Shown here piece after piece: positions 25,912 to 35,678 of a stretch of DNA of 64,000 nucleotides; positions within the stretch are counted from its first letter, which is position 1; every line of letters begins with the position of its first letter. Source of the DNA: Sphingobium xenophagum NBRC 107872 (GTDB lineage Bacteria > Pseudomonadota > Alphaproteobacteria > Sphingomonadales > Sphingomonadaceae); NCBI RefSeq assembly GCF_000367345.1, contig NZ_BARE01000018.1, forward strand, positions 1 through 64,000. Direction: 5' to 3'. The translations under genes and the position numbers were made by a program. The notes below the pieces were generated by a model. That model saw only the letters and a list, made by a program, of their open reading frames with translations. It was not told the origin of the DNA and did not search any database.

Positions 25912-26029
25912 GACAGCAATGTTGCACCCTAAGACCCATCAAGGTCAATCACGGTAAACTACGGGTTAGCGCGGAAAACATGCAACTGCACAGCATCGAG
26001 GCCCGGCGACCGAACGCCCGCCTGCAAGA

Positions 26030-26104
26030 TGGTGACCCCTACGGGAATCGAACCCGTGTTTCAGCCGTGAAAGGGCCGCGTCCTAACCGCTAGACGAAGG
26101 GGCC
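26030..26104 (-). tRNA. tRNA-Glu (anticodon TTC)
   Basis: The minus strand folds as a full cloverleaf. The acceptor stem is GGCCCCT/AGGGGTC with one G-T pair. The anticodon loop is CTTTCAC with TTC in the middle, and the T arm is ACGGGTTCGAATCCCGT. The CCA end is encoded. Confidence 0.97.
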
Positions 26105-26205
26105 GTTGGCGGCGCCACCGGATGGCGCTGCGAAGCGAGGCGGGCATTAGGAGGAGACGGCGCAGGGGTCAACCCCCCTTTTTCCTGTGTCGGATTTCTC
26201 CACCC

Positions 26206-27972
26206 TCAATCCGCCCAGGCCGCGTCCTCCAGATGAAGTTCGGCGGCCGGGCGGCTACCCCAGTCGTCGATCTTCGCCCGACCCGCGACCCATAGCCGCC
26301 GGTCGCGCGGCGCGCCCAGTATCGCCTGCCCCAGTTCGGTCTCGGCCTGCCGGAAGGCGATGGTCTTGAACGAGCGGCCATCCTCCCCGCCCATGATCGC
26401 GCGCAAATGGCCGTTGCCCACGACATCGGCCTTGATCACGCGCATCGGTCCGGCAGCGATGCGGGGGGCTGGCCAGCCCGCGCCATAGGGTCCGCCCGCC
26501 TCGATCGCGGCGATAAAATCGGGATTGACCCCGGCGGGGGCCAGCACGGCGTCGATCAGCAACGCCCGGTCGTCGCGGGCGCGGGCGACGGCACCTGACA
26601 ACCGATCGTCAAGGAAATCGGCCAGCGCATCGACCCGGTCCGCCGCTACGGTCAGTCCCGCCGCCATCGCATGACCGCCGCCCGCGACCAGCAGGCCACT
26701 ATCCTTGGCCGCCATCACCGCCGCGCCCAGATCGACCCCGCTGATCGATCGGCCCGATCCCTTGCCCACGCCATCTTCGTCCAGCGCGATGACGATGGCC
26801 GGGCGGCCTGCCTTTTCCTTGATCCGCCCGGCGACGATGCCAATGACGCCGGGGTGCCATCCCTGCCCGGCGATCACCGCTATGGCGCGATTGCCCTGGG
26901 CCGCCAGCAATGCCTCGGCCTGCTCCTGCACCGCCGCCTCGATCGCGCGCCGTTCTTCATTATACTGATTCAATTGTTCGGCGATCCGCGCGGCTTCGGC
27001 AGGATCCTGCGTCGTCAGCAGGCGCACCCCCAGATCGGCCTGCCCGACACGCCCGCCCGCATTGATTCGCGGTCCCAGCGCAAAACCCAGGTCGTGGCAT
27101 AGCGGGGCGCGGGTCAGGCGGCTGGCGTCGATCAACGCGGCCAGGCCAATATTGCGGCGCCGGGCCATCACCTTGAGCCCCTGCGCCACGAAGGCGCGGT
27201 TCAGGCCTTTCAACTGCGCGACATCGGCCACCGTGCCCAGCGCGACGATGTCCAGCAACTCCATCAGCGCCGGTTCGGCCCGCGTTACGAACCAGCTGCG
27301 GGCGCGCAGCACCCGCACCAGTGCCGCGCCCAGAAGAAAGGCGACGCCGACCGCCGCGAGATGACCATGGGTTGCGGCCTCATCCCCTTCATCCAGCCGG
27401 TTGGGATTGACCAGGGCCAGCGCCATGGGCAGCGCCGCGCTGCATTTATGATGATCGACCACGACGACATCGACTCCGGTGTCGCGTGCCATGGCCAGCG
27501 CCTCGAATGCCTGTGCGCCGCAATCGACGGTGACGATCAGGGTCGCGCCCTCGCCCGCCAGCCGCACCAGCGCCTCACCGGACGGGCCATAGCCTTCCAT
27601 CAGCCGGTCGGGGATATAGGGTTTCGCCGTCAGTCCCAGGTCGCGCAGCAGGCGGATGAGCAGGGCCGCACTGGTGGCGCCATCGACGTCATAATCGCCA
27701 AAAATGCGCACATCCTCGCCCCGCTGCACCGCGTCGGCCAGCCGTTCCGCGGCGGCATCCATGTCGCGGAACAGGCTGGGGTCGGGCATGAAGGCGCGGA
27801 TCGTGGGGTTGCGGTGCGCATCCAGCGCGTCGCGCGGACAGCCGCGCGCCAGCAGCAATTGCGTCACCAGATCGTCGGGCGCATAGCCCGGTTCGCGCGC
27901 ATCCGCGCCCTCTCCCCGCCATTTCCAGGGCTGGCCAGTGATGGAGCGGGAGATGTTGAGCGCAAATGTCAT
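26206..27972 (-). CDS. recJ: Single-stranded-DNA-specific exonuclease RecJ
   Basis: It degrades single-stranded DNA 5' to 3' in recombination and mismatch repair. The DHH phosphoesterase motifs are present: DYDVDGATSAALL (near residue 95) and VVVDHHKCS (near 172). The C-terminal DHHA1/OB part has GGGHAMAAGL. The length (588 residues) is normal. tRNA-Glu lies about 100 bases downstream on the same strand. In related genomes recJ follows glpX; here it lies more than 22 kb away. Confidence 0.95.
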   Translation of the reverse strand: MTFALNISRSITGQPWKWRGEGADAREPGYAPDDLVTQLLLARGCPRDALDAHRNPTIRAFMPDPSLFRDMDAAAERLADAVQRGEDVRIFGDYDVDGATSAALLIRLLRDLGLTAKPYIPDRLMEGYGPSGEALVRLAGEGATLIVTVDCGAQAFEALAMARDTGVDVVVVDHHKCSAALPMALALVNPNRLDEGDEAATHGHLAAVGVAFLLGAALVRVLRARSWFVTRAEPALMELLDIVALGTVADVAQLKGLNRAFVAQGLKVMARRRNIGLAALIDASRLTRAPLCHDLGFALGPRINAGGRVGQADLGVRLLTTQDPAEAARIAEQLNQYNEERRAIEAAVQEQAEALLAAQGNRAIAVIAGQGWHPGVIGIVAGRIKEKAGRPAIVIALDEDGVGKGSGRSISGVDLGAAVMAAKDSGLLVAGGGHAMAAGLTVAADRVDALADFLDDRLSGAVARARDDRALLIDAVLAPAGVNPDFIAAIEAGGPYGAGWPAPRIAAGPMRVIKADVVGNGHLRAIMGGEDGRSFKTIAFRQAETELGQAILGAPRDRRLWVAGRAKIDDWGSRPAAELHLEDAAWAD

Positions 27973-28120
27973 GCCGCCGCTCTAGTCGCTTGCATGCAGG
28001 GATGGAAGCACGGCCCGTCGCGGCGAATTGCCCGCCGGACGGAACCGCGGCAACTGCTTGAGCGTATTGCTGCTTTGTGGCCGCCTTCATGGCTGGCGAC
28101 CAGAGGGGCGTGACGGACAT

Positions 28121-30238
28121 ATGATAATAAGACAGGCGCATCATGTCCGGCACATGTTGGGCCTTCTTATCGCGACCGCATCCCCCCTGCCGCTGCTGGC
28201 GCAGACGCCGCCGCCCGCCACCACGCCTTCCCTGCCCTATGATGCGACGCAGGCTGAAGAGCCGATCCTGCCGGACGACCAGTTCGAGGCGCGCCTGCCG
28301 CAGATGGAGGGAAGCGACCCTGCCAAGCCGCTGCCGTCGATCGACAGCTGGATCGACCAGCAAATGCCCTCGACCGGCGCGGCGGCGGAACTGCCGCCTG
28401 CCATCGAGCCGGCTGAGGAGCAGGAACTGGCGCAACCGCTGCCCCCGCTGGACAGCGTAACCGTGCCCGCCAACGTCGCGGCCGACAGCGACCCGAACGC
28501 AAAGCTGCCCGACGTCCGTTATGCCACCCGGATCGAGGGTTTTGGCAAGACGGGCCTTGAAGACGAATTTCGGGATGCATCCGCGCTGATCGACGGCGAT
28601 GGCAAGGCAGAGACCGCCGCGATGGTGCAGGCACGGGCGCAGGAGGATGAGAAGCTGGCGGTACGGCTTTTCTATTCCGAAGGCTATTATGACGCGACCG
28701 CCCTCGCCAGCCTCGACCAGACCGGCGATGGCACGTTGACCGCCGTGATTTCCGTGACGCCGGGCAAGCGCTACAAGCTGGGCGAGATCATCGTGCAGGC
28801 CGGGCCGACCGTGCCGCCGGGGCTGGTGCGCGACAGTCTGCCGCTCAAGACCGGGGACTATATCGTCGCGACGACGGTCGAAGGCGCGGAGGCCAATGTC
28901 GCACTGCGGCTGCCCGAACAAGGCTATGCTTTCGCCAAGGTGGGGGAGCGCGACATATTGCTCGACCCCGCGACGGTGACGGGCGCCTATACCCTGCCCG
29001 TGGACACCGGGCCGCGCGGCACGTTCCGCAAGATTACCACCAGTGGCGACAAGCAGGCGTTCGGGGCCGATCATATCGAGGTGATCCGCCGCTACAAGCC
29101 GGGCGAGATCTATGACAGCCGCAAGGTCGATGATTTGCGCAAGGCGCTGGTCGCGACCGGCCTGTTTTCCAGCGTCGCGGTCGATCCCGTTCGCACCAAC
29201 GAGGCAGGGCCGGACGGGACCGAATATGTCGACCTGCACGTCGAACAGGCTGCCGGGCCGCCGCGTACGCTGGCGGGCGAGGTGGGATATGGCACCGGGC
29301 AGGGTTTCCGCGCGGAAGGGACATGGACCCATCGCAACCTGTTCCCGCCCGAAGGCGCGCTGATCGCGGGCGTGGTCGCGGGCACGCAGGAACAGGGCGT
29401 GTCGGGCACGTTCCGCCGATCCAACGCGGGCAAGCGCGACAAGACGTTTCAGGCCGGTGCGCTGATCAACCATCAGAAATATGACGCCTATGAAGCCTTC
29501 ACCGCCGGGCTGAACATCAGTTGGGCGCGGCAATCGACGCCGATCTTCCAGAAGCGCTGGACCTATACCTATGGCGCGGAAATCCTGCTGTCGAACGAAC
29601 AGACGACGATCGATCCGGCGACTGGCCAGAACAAGCGGCTGACCTATTTCATCGGCGCGCTGCCGGTGCAGGTCGGCTATGACCGGTCCGACGATCTGCT
29701 CAACCCGACCAAGGGGTTCCGCGCCAGTGTGCGCGTGTCGCCCGAAGCGTCATTGCAGGGCAATGTTTCGCCCTATGTGCGCGGCACGTTCGACCTGACC
29801 GGCTATTACCCCGTGTCGGATTCGCTGGTCATCGCAGCGCGCACCCGGCTTGGCACGATCAGCGGCGTGTCGCGCGACGATGTCGCGCCATCGCGGCGCA
29901 TCTATGCGGGCGGCGGCGGATCAGTGCGTGGCTATGGCTATCAGGAACTGGGGCCGAAAGATGTAAACAACGATCCCATCGGGGGCCGATCGGTCAATGA
30001 ATTTGCGGTCGAGGGCCGGTATCGTTTCGGCAATTATGGCGCGGTGGCCTTTGTCGATGCAGGTCAGGTCTATAACAGCGCGATCCCGAAATTTTCCGAC
30101 ATGCGCTATGGCGTCGGCATCGGTGGGCGCTTCTACACCAATTTCGGTCCCTTCCGCGCCGACATTGCAATGCCGATCAACCGGCAGCCGGGCGAATCCA
30201 AATTCGCTGTCTATATCGGTATTGGGCAGGCCTTCTAA
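28121..30238 (+). CDS. tamA: Translocation and assembly module protein TamA (Omp85 family)
   Basis: This outer-membrane protein works with TamB in inserting some envelope proteins and in lipid transport. The start at 28121 gives a signal peptide (MLGLLIATASPLPLLA inside it). Residues ~30-125 form an acidic, Pro/Ala-rich linker that E. coli TamA does not have. POTRA domains follow (to about 370), then a 16-strand barrel with GGGGSVRGYGYQ (the Omp85 RGF/Y motif) and a C terminus ending in F. The stop overlaps the tamB start by one base (TAATG). Confidence 0.92.
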   Translation: MIIRQAHHVRHMLGLLIATASPLPLLAQTPPPATTPSLPYDATQAEEPILPDDQFEARLPQMEGSDPAKPLPSIDSWIDQQMPSTGAAAELPPAIEPAEEQELAQPLPPLDSVTVPANVAADSDPNAKLPDVRYATRIEGFGKTGLEDEFRDASALIDGDGKAETAAMVQARAQEDEKLAVRLFYSEGYYDATALASLDQTGDGTLTAVISVTPGKRYKLGEIIVQAGPTVPPGLVRDSLPLKTGDYIVATTVEGAEANVALRLPEQGYAFAKVGERDILLDPATVTGAYTLPVDTGPRGTFRKITTSGDKQAFGADHIEVIRRYKPGEIYDSRKVDDLRKALVATGLFSSVAVDPVRTNEAGPDGTEYVDLHVEQAAGPPRTLAGEVGYGTGQGFRAEGTWTHRNLFPPEGALIAGVVAGTQEQGVSGTFRRSNAGKRDKTFQAGALINHQKYDAYEAFTAGLNISWARQSTPIFQKRWTYTYGAEILLSNEQTTIDPATGQNKRLTYFIGALPVQVGYDRSDDLLNPTKGFRASVRVSPEASLQGNVSPYVRGTFDLTGYYPVSDSLVIAARTRLGTISGVSRDDVAPSRRIYAGGGGSVRGYGYQELGPKDVNNDPIGGRSVNEFAVEGRYRFGNYGAVAFVDAGQVYNSAIPKFSDMRYGVGIGGRFYTNFGPFRADIAMPINRQPGESKFAVYIGIGQAF

Positions 30239-33200
30239 TGACTCAGGATGACACCCCCGCCCAGACCGTCCCTAGCGAGGCCGTGATCGTGCGCGAAGGT
30301 CGCCCCTTGTGGCAGAAGATCGCGATCGGGGTCGTCGGCCTGGTCGTGGCGGTGATCGTGCTGGTGGCGGGCCTGCTGCTGGGCCTCAACACCCAGCCGG
30401 GCAAGCGATTCCTGATCCAGCAGATCGCGGCGCTGAAACTCGAATCGGGCATGGCCATCGAAGTCGGACGGATCGACGGGTCGATCTATAGCGACATGGT
30501 GATCCACGATCTTGTTCTGCGCGATCCCAAGGGCGTGTTCGCGGTGTCCCCGCGCGTGCATGTCGTGTGGAAGCCGTTTCGTTATGTGAACAACCATATT
30601 TCGGTCAGCCTGCTGGAGACCCCGCTGGTGGTGCTGGCGCGCAGCCCGCAGTTCAACGCCACCCCGACCGATCCCAATGCCCCTATCCTGCCGGATCTGG
30701 ACATTGACGTCGACCGGCTGAAGATCGGCAAATTCGTGCTGGCGAAGCCCGTCATCGGCCAGAAGCGCGAAATCGCGATCGACGGCGTGACCCATATCGC
30801 CGACGGCCGCGCGATCCTGTCCGCCGACGCGATCGTCGACAGCGGCGACCGGTTGCAAGCGAAGCTGGACGCGGTTCCGGCGCAAAATCGGCTGGCCATG
30901 AGCGGCACGCTGACCGCGCCCAGGGGCGGTGTCATTGCCGCCATGTCGGGCCTGACCGACGGGATGACCGCGACGCTGGATGGCAAGGGGACATGGCAGG
31001 CCTGGAACGGGCGCATCGTTGCGACCAGTCCCAGGGGCGAGATCGCCAACATCGCCGTCGCCGCGCGTGATGGCGCGTTCTCCGCCAAGGGTCCGCTGCG
31101 CCCCGGCCTGGTCATGGCCGGCACGGTCGATCGCCTGACCGCGCCGCAGCTGGACGTCGACCTGTTTGCAGGCCTGAACGAACGGCGCGTCAACCTGAAG
31201 GCGACACTGCGGTCCCCTGCCCTGTCCGCCGATGCGCAGGGCGTGGTCGATCTGGGCACGAGCCGGTTCAGCGCGCTGAAGATCAATGCGGCGCTGCTGA
31301 CCCCCGGCGCGATCATGGAGAAGGTAAAGGGTCGCGACGTGCGGGCCGCCATCATTCTGGACGGGCCGATCGCCACGCCGTTCATCGATTATGACATCAG
31401 CGCCAAATATCTGGCGTTCGACGCCACCGGCATCGAAAATCTGAAAGCCACCGGCCGCGCGGTGATCGACGCCGACCGCATCCGCATTCCGGTCAACGCC
31501 ACCGCGAGCCGGGTGACCGGCCTTAACGCCGCGGCTGGCGGGTTGATGAACAATCTGCGGGTGAAGGGCGATTTCGCCTATGCCAGTGGCAGGTTGATCA
31601 GCGACAACCTCAAGATCGACAGTGACAAGATCGACGCGACCGCAATAGTCCTCGCCGATCTGGACAACGCCCTTTATCGCGGGGCGCTGAAAGGACGGGT
31701 CAATGACTACCGGATCGACGGCGTCGGCATCGTCAATCTGAACACCGATATAGAGCTGGTCCCCGGTCCCAAGGGCGGCTTTGGCCTGTCGGGCCGCTTT
31801 GGCGTGCGAACCGCGCGCTGGGACAATGCGTCGGTACGCGATTTCCTGGGCGGCAACGCCATCGCCACCGGGCGGATCGGCATGACGCCGGAGGGCAAGT
31901 TCACGCTCGCCGGGCTGAAGGGCGCGGCGCCCAATTTCACCATCCAGTCGGGTTCGGGCAGCTACGACACCAACGGCCAGATCGCGTTCGACGCCACCGC
32001 CGCCTCGCACCAATATGGGCCGCTGGCGCTGACCGTCCGCGGGACGATGGAGCGACCCCAGGCGGTGTTGCGCGCGGCACGGCCCAATGTCGGCGTGCAG
32101 CTGAATGATGTGGTCGCGAAGCTGAACGGAGAGGCCGCAGGCTATCGGCTCGAAGCGACCGGCGGATCGCCCTATGGCCCCTTCTTCGCCAATGTGCTGA
32201 TCCGCACCGCCGCTGGCCCGTTGACGATCGACATCGCCAAGGCCCGCTTTGCCGGGGTCGATATGGCAGGCACGCTGCGGCAGAGCGCGGCCGGTCCCTT
32301 TGCAGGTCAGCTGAGCCTGAACGGGTCGGGCATTACAGGCGCGGTGCGGCTGGCGGCGGTCGGCGAGGCGCAGGGCGTGGATGTCAACGCCACCGCCAAT
32401 AACGCCAAGCTGCCGGGCGACGCGGACGTGATCATCGGCCGCGCCATCGTCAACGCCTCCATGGTGCTGACCGACCAGCCCCGAATCCTGGCCGACGTGC
32501 AGATCGCCAACGCTGCCTATGGCGACTATGTGGTGCGCACGGCGCGCGCCAAGGTCGATTATCAGGGCGGGCGTGGCAAGGCGCAGCTCGTGGCCGATGG
32601 CTCCAGCGGCGTCCCCTTCTCGATCGCGGCCAATGCCGCGCTGCGCCCCGATCTTTATGCCGTGGCGTTACAGGGCAAGGCAGGCAATATTCCCTTCCGC
32701 CTCGCCAACCCCGCGATCATCCGTACGGAGGCGGGGGGTTATCGACTGGAGCCGGCCACGCTGATCCTGCCGCAGGGCAAGGTCGATCTGGCCGGACGGT
32801 CTGGCGACAGCACGGCCATGCAGATGCGGTTCAAGGATTTTGACCTGGCGATCATCAACATGGCCTCGCCGGGACTGGGTATTGGCGGCAAGGCGACCGG
32901 GACGATCGACTATGTGCAGACCGGCAATGCTTTCCCGACCGCGACCACGCGGCTCGCCATCGCCGATTTCCGGCGCTCCAGCCTGACCGCCGTGTCCGAT
33001 CCCGTGTCGATGAGCATGGAGGGCAAGCTTTCCAGCGCGGGCGGCGACCTGCGCGGGCTGATCCGGCGCGGTTCGTCGACGCTGGGACGGTTCGTGGCGA
33101 CGCTCGCCCCGCCCGGCCCCGGCAACAGCTGGAGCGAGCAGTTGCAGGCGGCGCCGCTGGGCGGTGGCATCCGCTATGCCGGACCGGCCGACATTCTCTT

Positions 33201-34455
33201 TTCCTTCGCGGGTCTTGCCGACCAGCAACTGACCGGCGGGCTGGCGGTAGCAGCCGATTTCAGCGGGCGACTGGCCGATCCGCGTATCAACGGCGTCGCC
33301 CGCGCCAATGCGCTGACCTATGAAAATGAGACGTTCGGCACGCGGGTCACCCAGATGAAGCTCGATGGCCGCTTCACGAACGACCGGCTGGAGTTGCGCG
33401 ACTTTTCCGGTCGAGCAGGCGACGGCACGGTCCAGGCGTCCGGCACGGTGGGCCTTGCCGCCGACAGCGGGTTCCCGATGAATATCGCCATCAAACTCGA
33501 CCGCGCCCGGCTGGCCCGAAGCGAAGCAATCACCAGCGTCGTCAGCGGCACGCTGGCCATCACCAACAGCGCGGCCAATGGCGGCCTGATCAAGGGCGAC
33601 CTGAGCCTGCCCGAAACCCGCTACAGGGTTGCCTGGCAGGGTGGCACCGAGATTCGCCAGTTGCAGGGCGTGCGGCGCAAGGGCGAAGGCGCGGACATTC
33701 TGGACCAGCGCCAGGCCGCGCGTCAGGCGGCGGCGAAGCCCGCTGACTGGAAGCTCGACATCCGGGTGCGGGCCGACAATGAAATCTATGTCACCGGCAT
33801 GGGGCTGGATTCGGAATGGAAGACAGCGATGCGGGTGACCGGCACTACCGCCAACCCGCGGGTTGTCGGCAAGCTGGAAGTGCTGCGCGGACGCTATAGT
33901 TTTTCGGGCAAACAGTTCGACCTGGAACAGGGGCTCATCACCTTTAACGGACCGATGCTGAACCCGGTGCTGGCGATCAAGGCGCAGACGCGGATCGACA
34001 CGGTGACGGCGGGCATACAGGTGACCGGATCGGCGCAGCAGCCCGACATCGCGTTCATTTCCAATCCCACCCTGCCGCAGGACGAAATCCTGTCGCGCAT
34101 ATTGTTCGGCGACAATGTCGCCAACCTGTCTGCGATGCAGGCGGTGCAGCTGGCGGCGGCGCTCAACGGCCTGCGCGGCGGCAGCGGCGGGTTGAACCCG
34201 ATGGGCAAGTTGCAGGGCGCGTCGGGAATCGACCGCATCGGCATTGTCGGCGGCGATGAAACGACCGGGCGCGGCACGAGCCTGGCGGTGGGGCAGCATA
34301 TCTCCAACAATGTCTATGTGGAGGTGATCACCGATTCCAAGGGCTTTACCGCCACCCAGCTGGAGATCGCACTGTCCAGGACGCTGAGCCTGTTGTCCAA
34401 GACCGGGACCAATGCCGGATCGTCCGCGAACCTGCGCTATTCCAAGGATTATTGA
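30238..34455 (+). CDS. tamB: Translocation and assembly module protein TamB (DUF490, AsmA-like)
   Basis: At 1405 residues this is a typical TamB. It has a single N-terminal anchor (residues ~24-45, IAIGVVGLVVAVIVLVAGLL), then a very long periplasmic beta-taco body without Cys motifs, and a C-terminal DUF490 region (NEIYVTGMGLDSEW, LRGRYSFSGKQF, PTLPQDEILSRILFG). It spans the periplasm and partners TamA. The start codon overlaps the tamA stop, which implies coupled translation. Confidence 0.96.
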   Translation: MTQDDTPAQTVPSEAVIVREGRPLWQKIAIGVVGLVVAVIVLVAGLLLGLNTQPGKRFLIQQIAALKLESGMAIEVGRIDGSIYSDMVIHDLVLRDPKGVFAVSPRVHVVWKPFRYVNNHISVSLLETPLVVLARSPQFNATPTDPNAPILPDLDIDVDRLKIGKFVLAKPVIGQKREIAIDGVTHIADGRAILSADAIVDSGDRLQAKLDAVPAQNRLAMSGTLTAPRGGVIAAMSGLTDGMTATLDGKGTWQAWNGRIVATSPRGEIANIAVAARDGAFSAKGPLRPGLVMAGTVDRLTAPQLDVDLFAGLNERRVNLKATLRSPALSADAQGVVDLGTSRFSALKINAALLTPGAIMEKVKGRDVRAAIILDGPIATPFIDYDISAKYLAFDATGIENLKATGRAVIDADRIRIPVNATASRVTGLNAAAGGLMNNLRVKGDFAYASGRLISDNLKIDSDKIDATAIVLADLDNALYRGALKGRVNDYRIDGVGIVNLNTDIELVPGPKGGFGLSGRFGVRTARWDNASVRDFLGGNAIATGRIGMTPEGKFTLAGLKGAAPNFTIQSGSGSYDTNGQIAFDATAASHQYGPLALTVRGTMERPQAVLRAARPNVGVQLNDVVAKLNGEAAGYRLEATGGSPYGPFFANVLIRTAAGPLTIDIAKARFAGVDMAGTLRQSAAGPFAGQLSLNGSGITGAVRLAAVGEAQGVDVNATANNAKLPGDADVIIGRAIVNASMVLTDQPRILADVQIANAAYGDYVVRTARAKVDYQGGRGKAQLVADGSSGVPFSIAANAALRPDLYAVALQGKAGNIPFRLANPAIIRTEAGGYRLEPATLILPQGKVDLAGRSGDSTAMQMRFKDFDLAIINMASPGLGIGGKATGTIDYVQTGNAFPTATTRLAIADFRRSSLTAVSDPVSMSMEGKLSSAGGDLRGLIRRGSSTLGRFVATLAPPGPGNSWSEQLQAAPLGGGIRYAGPADILFSFAGLADQQLTGGLAVAADFSGRLADPRINGVARANALTYENETFGTRVTQMKLDGRFTNDRLELRDFSGRAGDGTVQASGTVGLAADSGFPMNIAIKLDRARLARSEAITSVVSGTLAITNSAANGGLIKGDLSLPETRYRVAWQGGTEIRQLQGVRRKGEGADILDQRQAARQAAAKPADWKLDIRVRADNEIYVTGMGLDSEWKTAMRVTGTTANPRVVGKLEVLRGRYSFSGKQFDLEQGLITFNGPMLNPVLAIKAQTRIDTVTAGIQVTGSAQQPDIAFISNPTLPQDEILSRILFGDNVANLSAMQAVQLAAALNGLRGGSGGLNPMGKLQGASGIDRIGIVGGDETTGRGTSLAVGQHISNNVYVEVITDSKGFTATQLEIALSRTLSLLSKTGTNAGSSANLRYSKDY

Positions 34456-34485
34456 TGGGAGCGCGGGCATCGCGCTCTTGAGATT

Positions 34486-34560
34486 GTCGGTTCGGGCCGA
34501 ACCTGTCGAAGCCCTGTCCTTACATCAAGCAGGACGACACTTCGACAGGCGCAGGGCGAA
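34486..34560. repeat. REP-like palindrome, TTCGACAGGC family (copy 1)
   Basis: CCTGTCGAAG (34502-34511) and CTTCGACAGG (34540-34549) are perfect arms with additional pairing between them. The motif recurs at 40881, 44058 and 50370. It lies between the converging tamB and transglutaminase-like genes. Confidence 0.85.
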
Positions 34561-34574
34561 CTGGGATGGGCTGC

Positions 34575-35363
34575 CTAGCCCTCGTCCACGCGCGAGACGA
34601 GGATCGACTGGGCGTTCATCATGGCGTTGCCAAAGGCGGTCATGAAGGCAATGTCGGTGGCGTCGCGGCCGACCGCAATGCGGACCATGGTTTCGACCGG
34701 GGCGAGGCCGGTCGAAACGACGATGTGCCACGCGCCGTCGAGCCAGACTTCGACAACGGCATGGAAATCGGGCGGATCAAGATCGAGGGCATAGACCGAG
34801 ACGAGCCGTGCCGGAATATCGCGGGAGCGGATCAGCGCGGCGGTCAGATGGGCATAGTCGCGACAGACACCCTGTTGGGCAACGAAGGTATCGGCAGCGG
34901 TGGTCGTGCCGTCGGAACTGCCGGGCACATAGATGAGATTGTCATGCACCCAGTCGCGCAGCGCCGCGACCAGCGCGCCGCCCTCCAGATCGGGGAAATG
35001 GCCGCAGACGAAGCTGACAAAGCGGTCAGCCTCGCAATAGCGGCTGGGCCAGATGAAGGGCAGCACATCCTCCGGCAGGCTGGCCAGCGGGCTTTTGGCG
35101 AGGCTGACAAGGTCGATCGCGGGCCGGTCGACATCGACGGTGGCGCGGTAGGTGCTGAGCATCCGTCCGGTGCCGGTGCGGGTCCAGGTGCGCCGGCCAA
35201 CGCCGCTGCCGCCCACCTTGTTGGTCAATGGCCCGGCATTGTTGATGATGTGGGACTGGCTGACGATTCGCTGATCCGGCAGCGCGGCGGCTTCCACCGC
35301 CAGCAGCACATCGGTCGGTTCGGCGAAGTCATAGTCCAGTATCGCCTCGATCGCGACGCGCAT
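34575..35363 (-). CDS. Transglutaminase-like cysteine-protease-fold protein lacking the usual Asp
   Basis: The 262-residue cytoplasmic protein belongs to the transglutaminase-like superfamily, with a beta-rich N-terminal part. Cys167 in QQGVCRDYAHL and His201 in DFHAVVEVW align with the catalytic Cys and His. The third residue, normally Asp in a motif like HVVDSTGLAP, is Val216 here (HIVVSTGLAP). The codon is GTT, one base from GAT. Activity may therefore be reduced or altered, or this may be a sequencing error. Start 35363 is supported by GAAAGG upstream. It stands alone. Confidence 0.88.
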   Translation of the reverse strand: MRVAIEAILDYDFAEPTDVLLAVEAAALPDQRIVSQSHIINNAGPLTNKVGGSGVGRRTWTRTGTGRMLSTYRATVDVDRPAIDLVSLAKSPLASLPEDVLPFIWPSRYCEADRFVSFVCGHFPDLEGGALVAALRDWVHDNLIYVPGSSDGTTTAADTFVAQQGVCRDYAHLTAALIRSRDIPARLVSVYALDLDPPDFHAVVEVWLDGAWHIVVSTGLAPVETMVRIAVGRDATDIAFMTAFGNAMMNAQSILVSRVDEG

Positions 35364-35678
35364 CAGGGGAGCCTTTCAAAAGCGGGAAGAAGACGCGGTA
35401 ACGCGCCAGCCGCCATTAGGGTGCAGAGCATTGCGAGAGCGCAGGCAGGGCGCAAGTGCCAGATCCGCTGAACCGCTTAACTTCGCATATTTCCCGGCAA
35501 ATCGGACGTTATCTTGCGCTGGCCCGATCCTATCGGAAAGTCGGCGTTGATGGAGCCGGACGGTAAAAGGCCCGCTGCGCAGGGGGTGCGCGGCGGGCCT
35601 TTTCAGTGCGTGAAGCGAGGGGCGGACGAGTTGCGCCAGAGATCGTTCCGGCTGATCGGGCCGGACGAGCATCTGCGC
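35364..35678. other. Intergenic region between recA and the transglutaminase-like gene
   Basis: These 315 bases hold the recA terminator (35565-35603) and, nearer the left end, the presumed promoter of the leftward transglutaminase-like gene. A small open frame spans the terminator and is not credible. I see no RNA gene or repeat here. Confidence 0.6.
35565..35603 (-). terminator. Terminator downstream of recA
   Basis: AAAAGGCCCGCTGCGCA and TGCGCGGCGGGCCTTTT form a 17-bp stem with one wobble and a 5-base loop. T runs occur on both strands, so it could act bidirectionally. Confidence 0.9.

Noticed and set aside
26166..26186. GGGGTCAACCCC followed by TTTTT as a plus-strand terminator
   Set aside because: No plus-strand gene ends upstream; tRNA-Glu and recJ are on the minus strand. 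The 4-bp stem is weak.
27689..29533. 614-codon minus-strand frame opposite recJ and tamA
   Set aside because: It spans two confident genes on different strands and shows no domain motif.
35376..35672. 98-codon frame downstream of recA
   Set aside because: It runs through the recA terminator and has no ribosome site.
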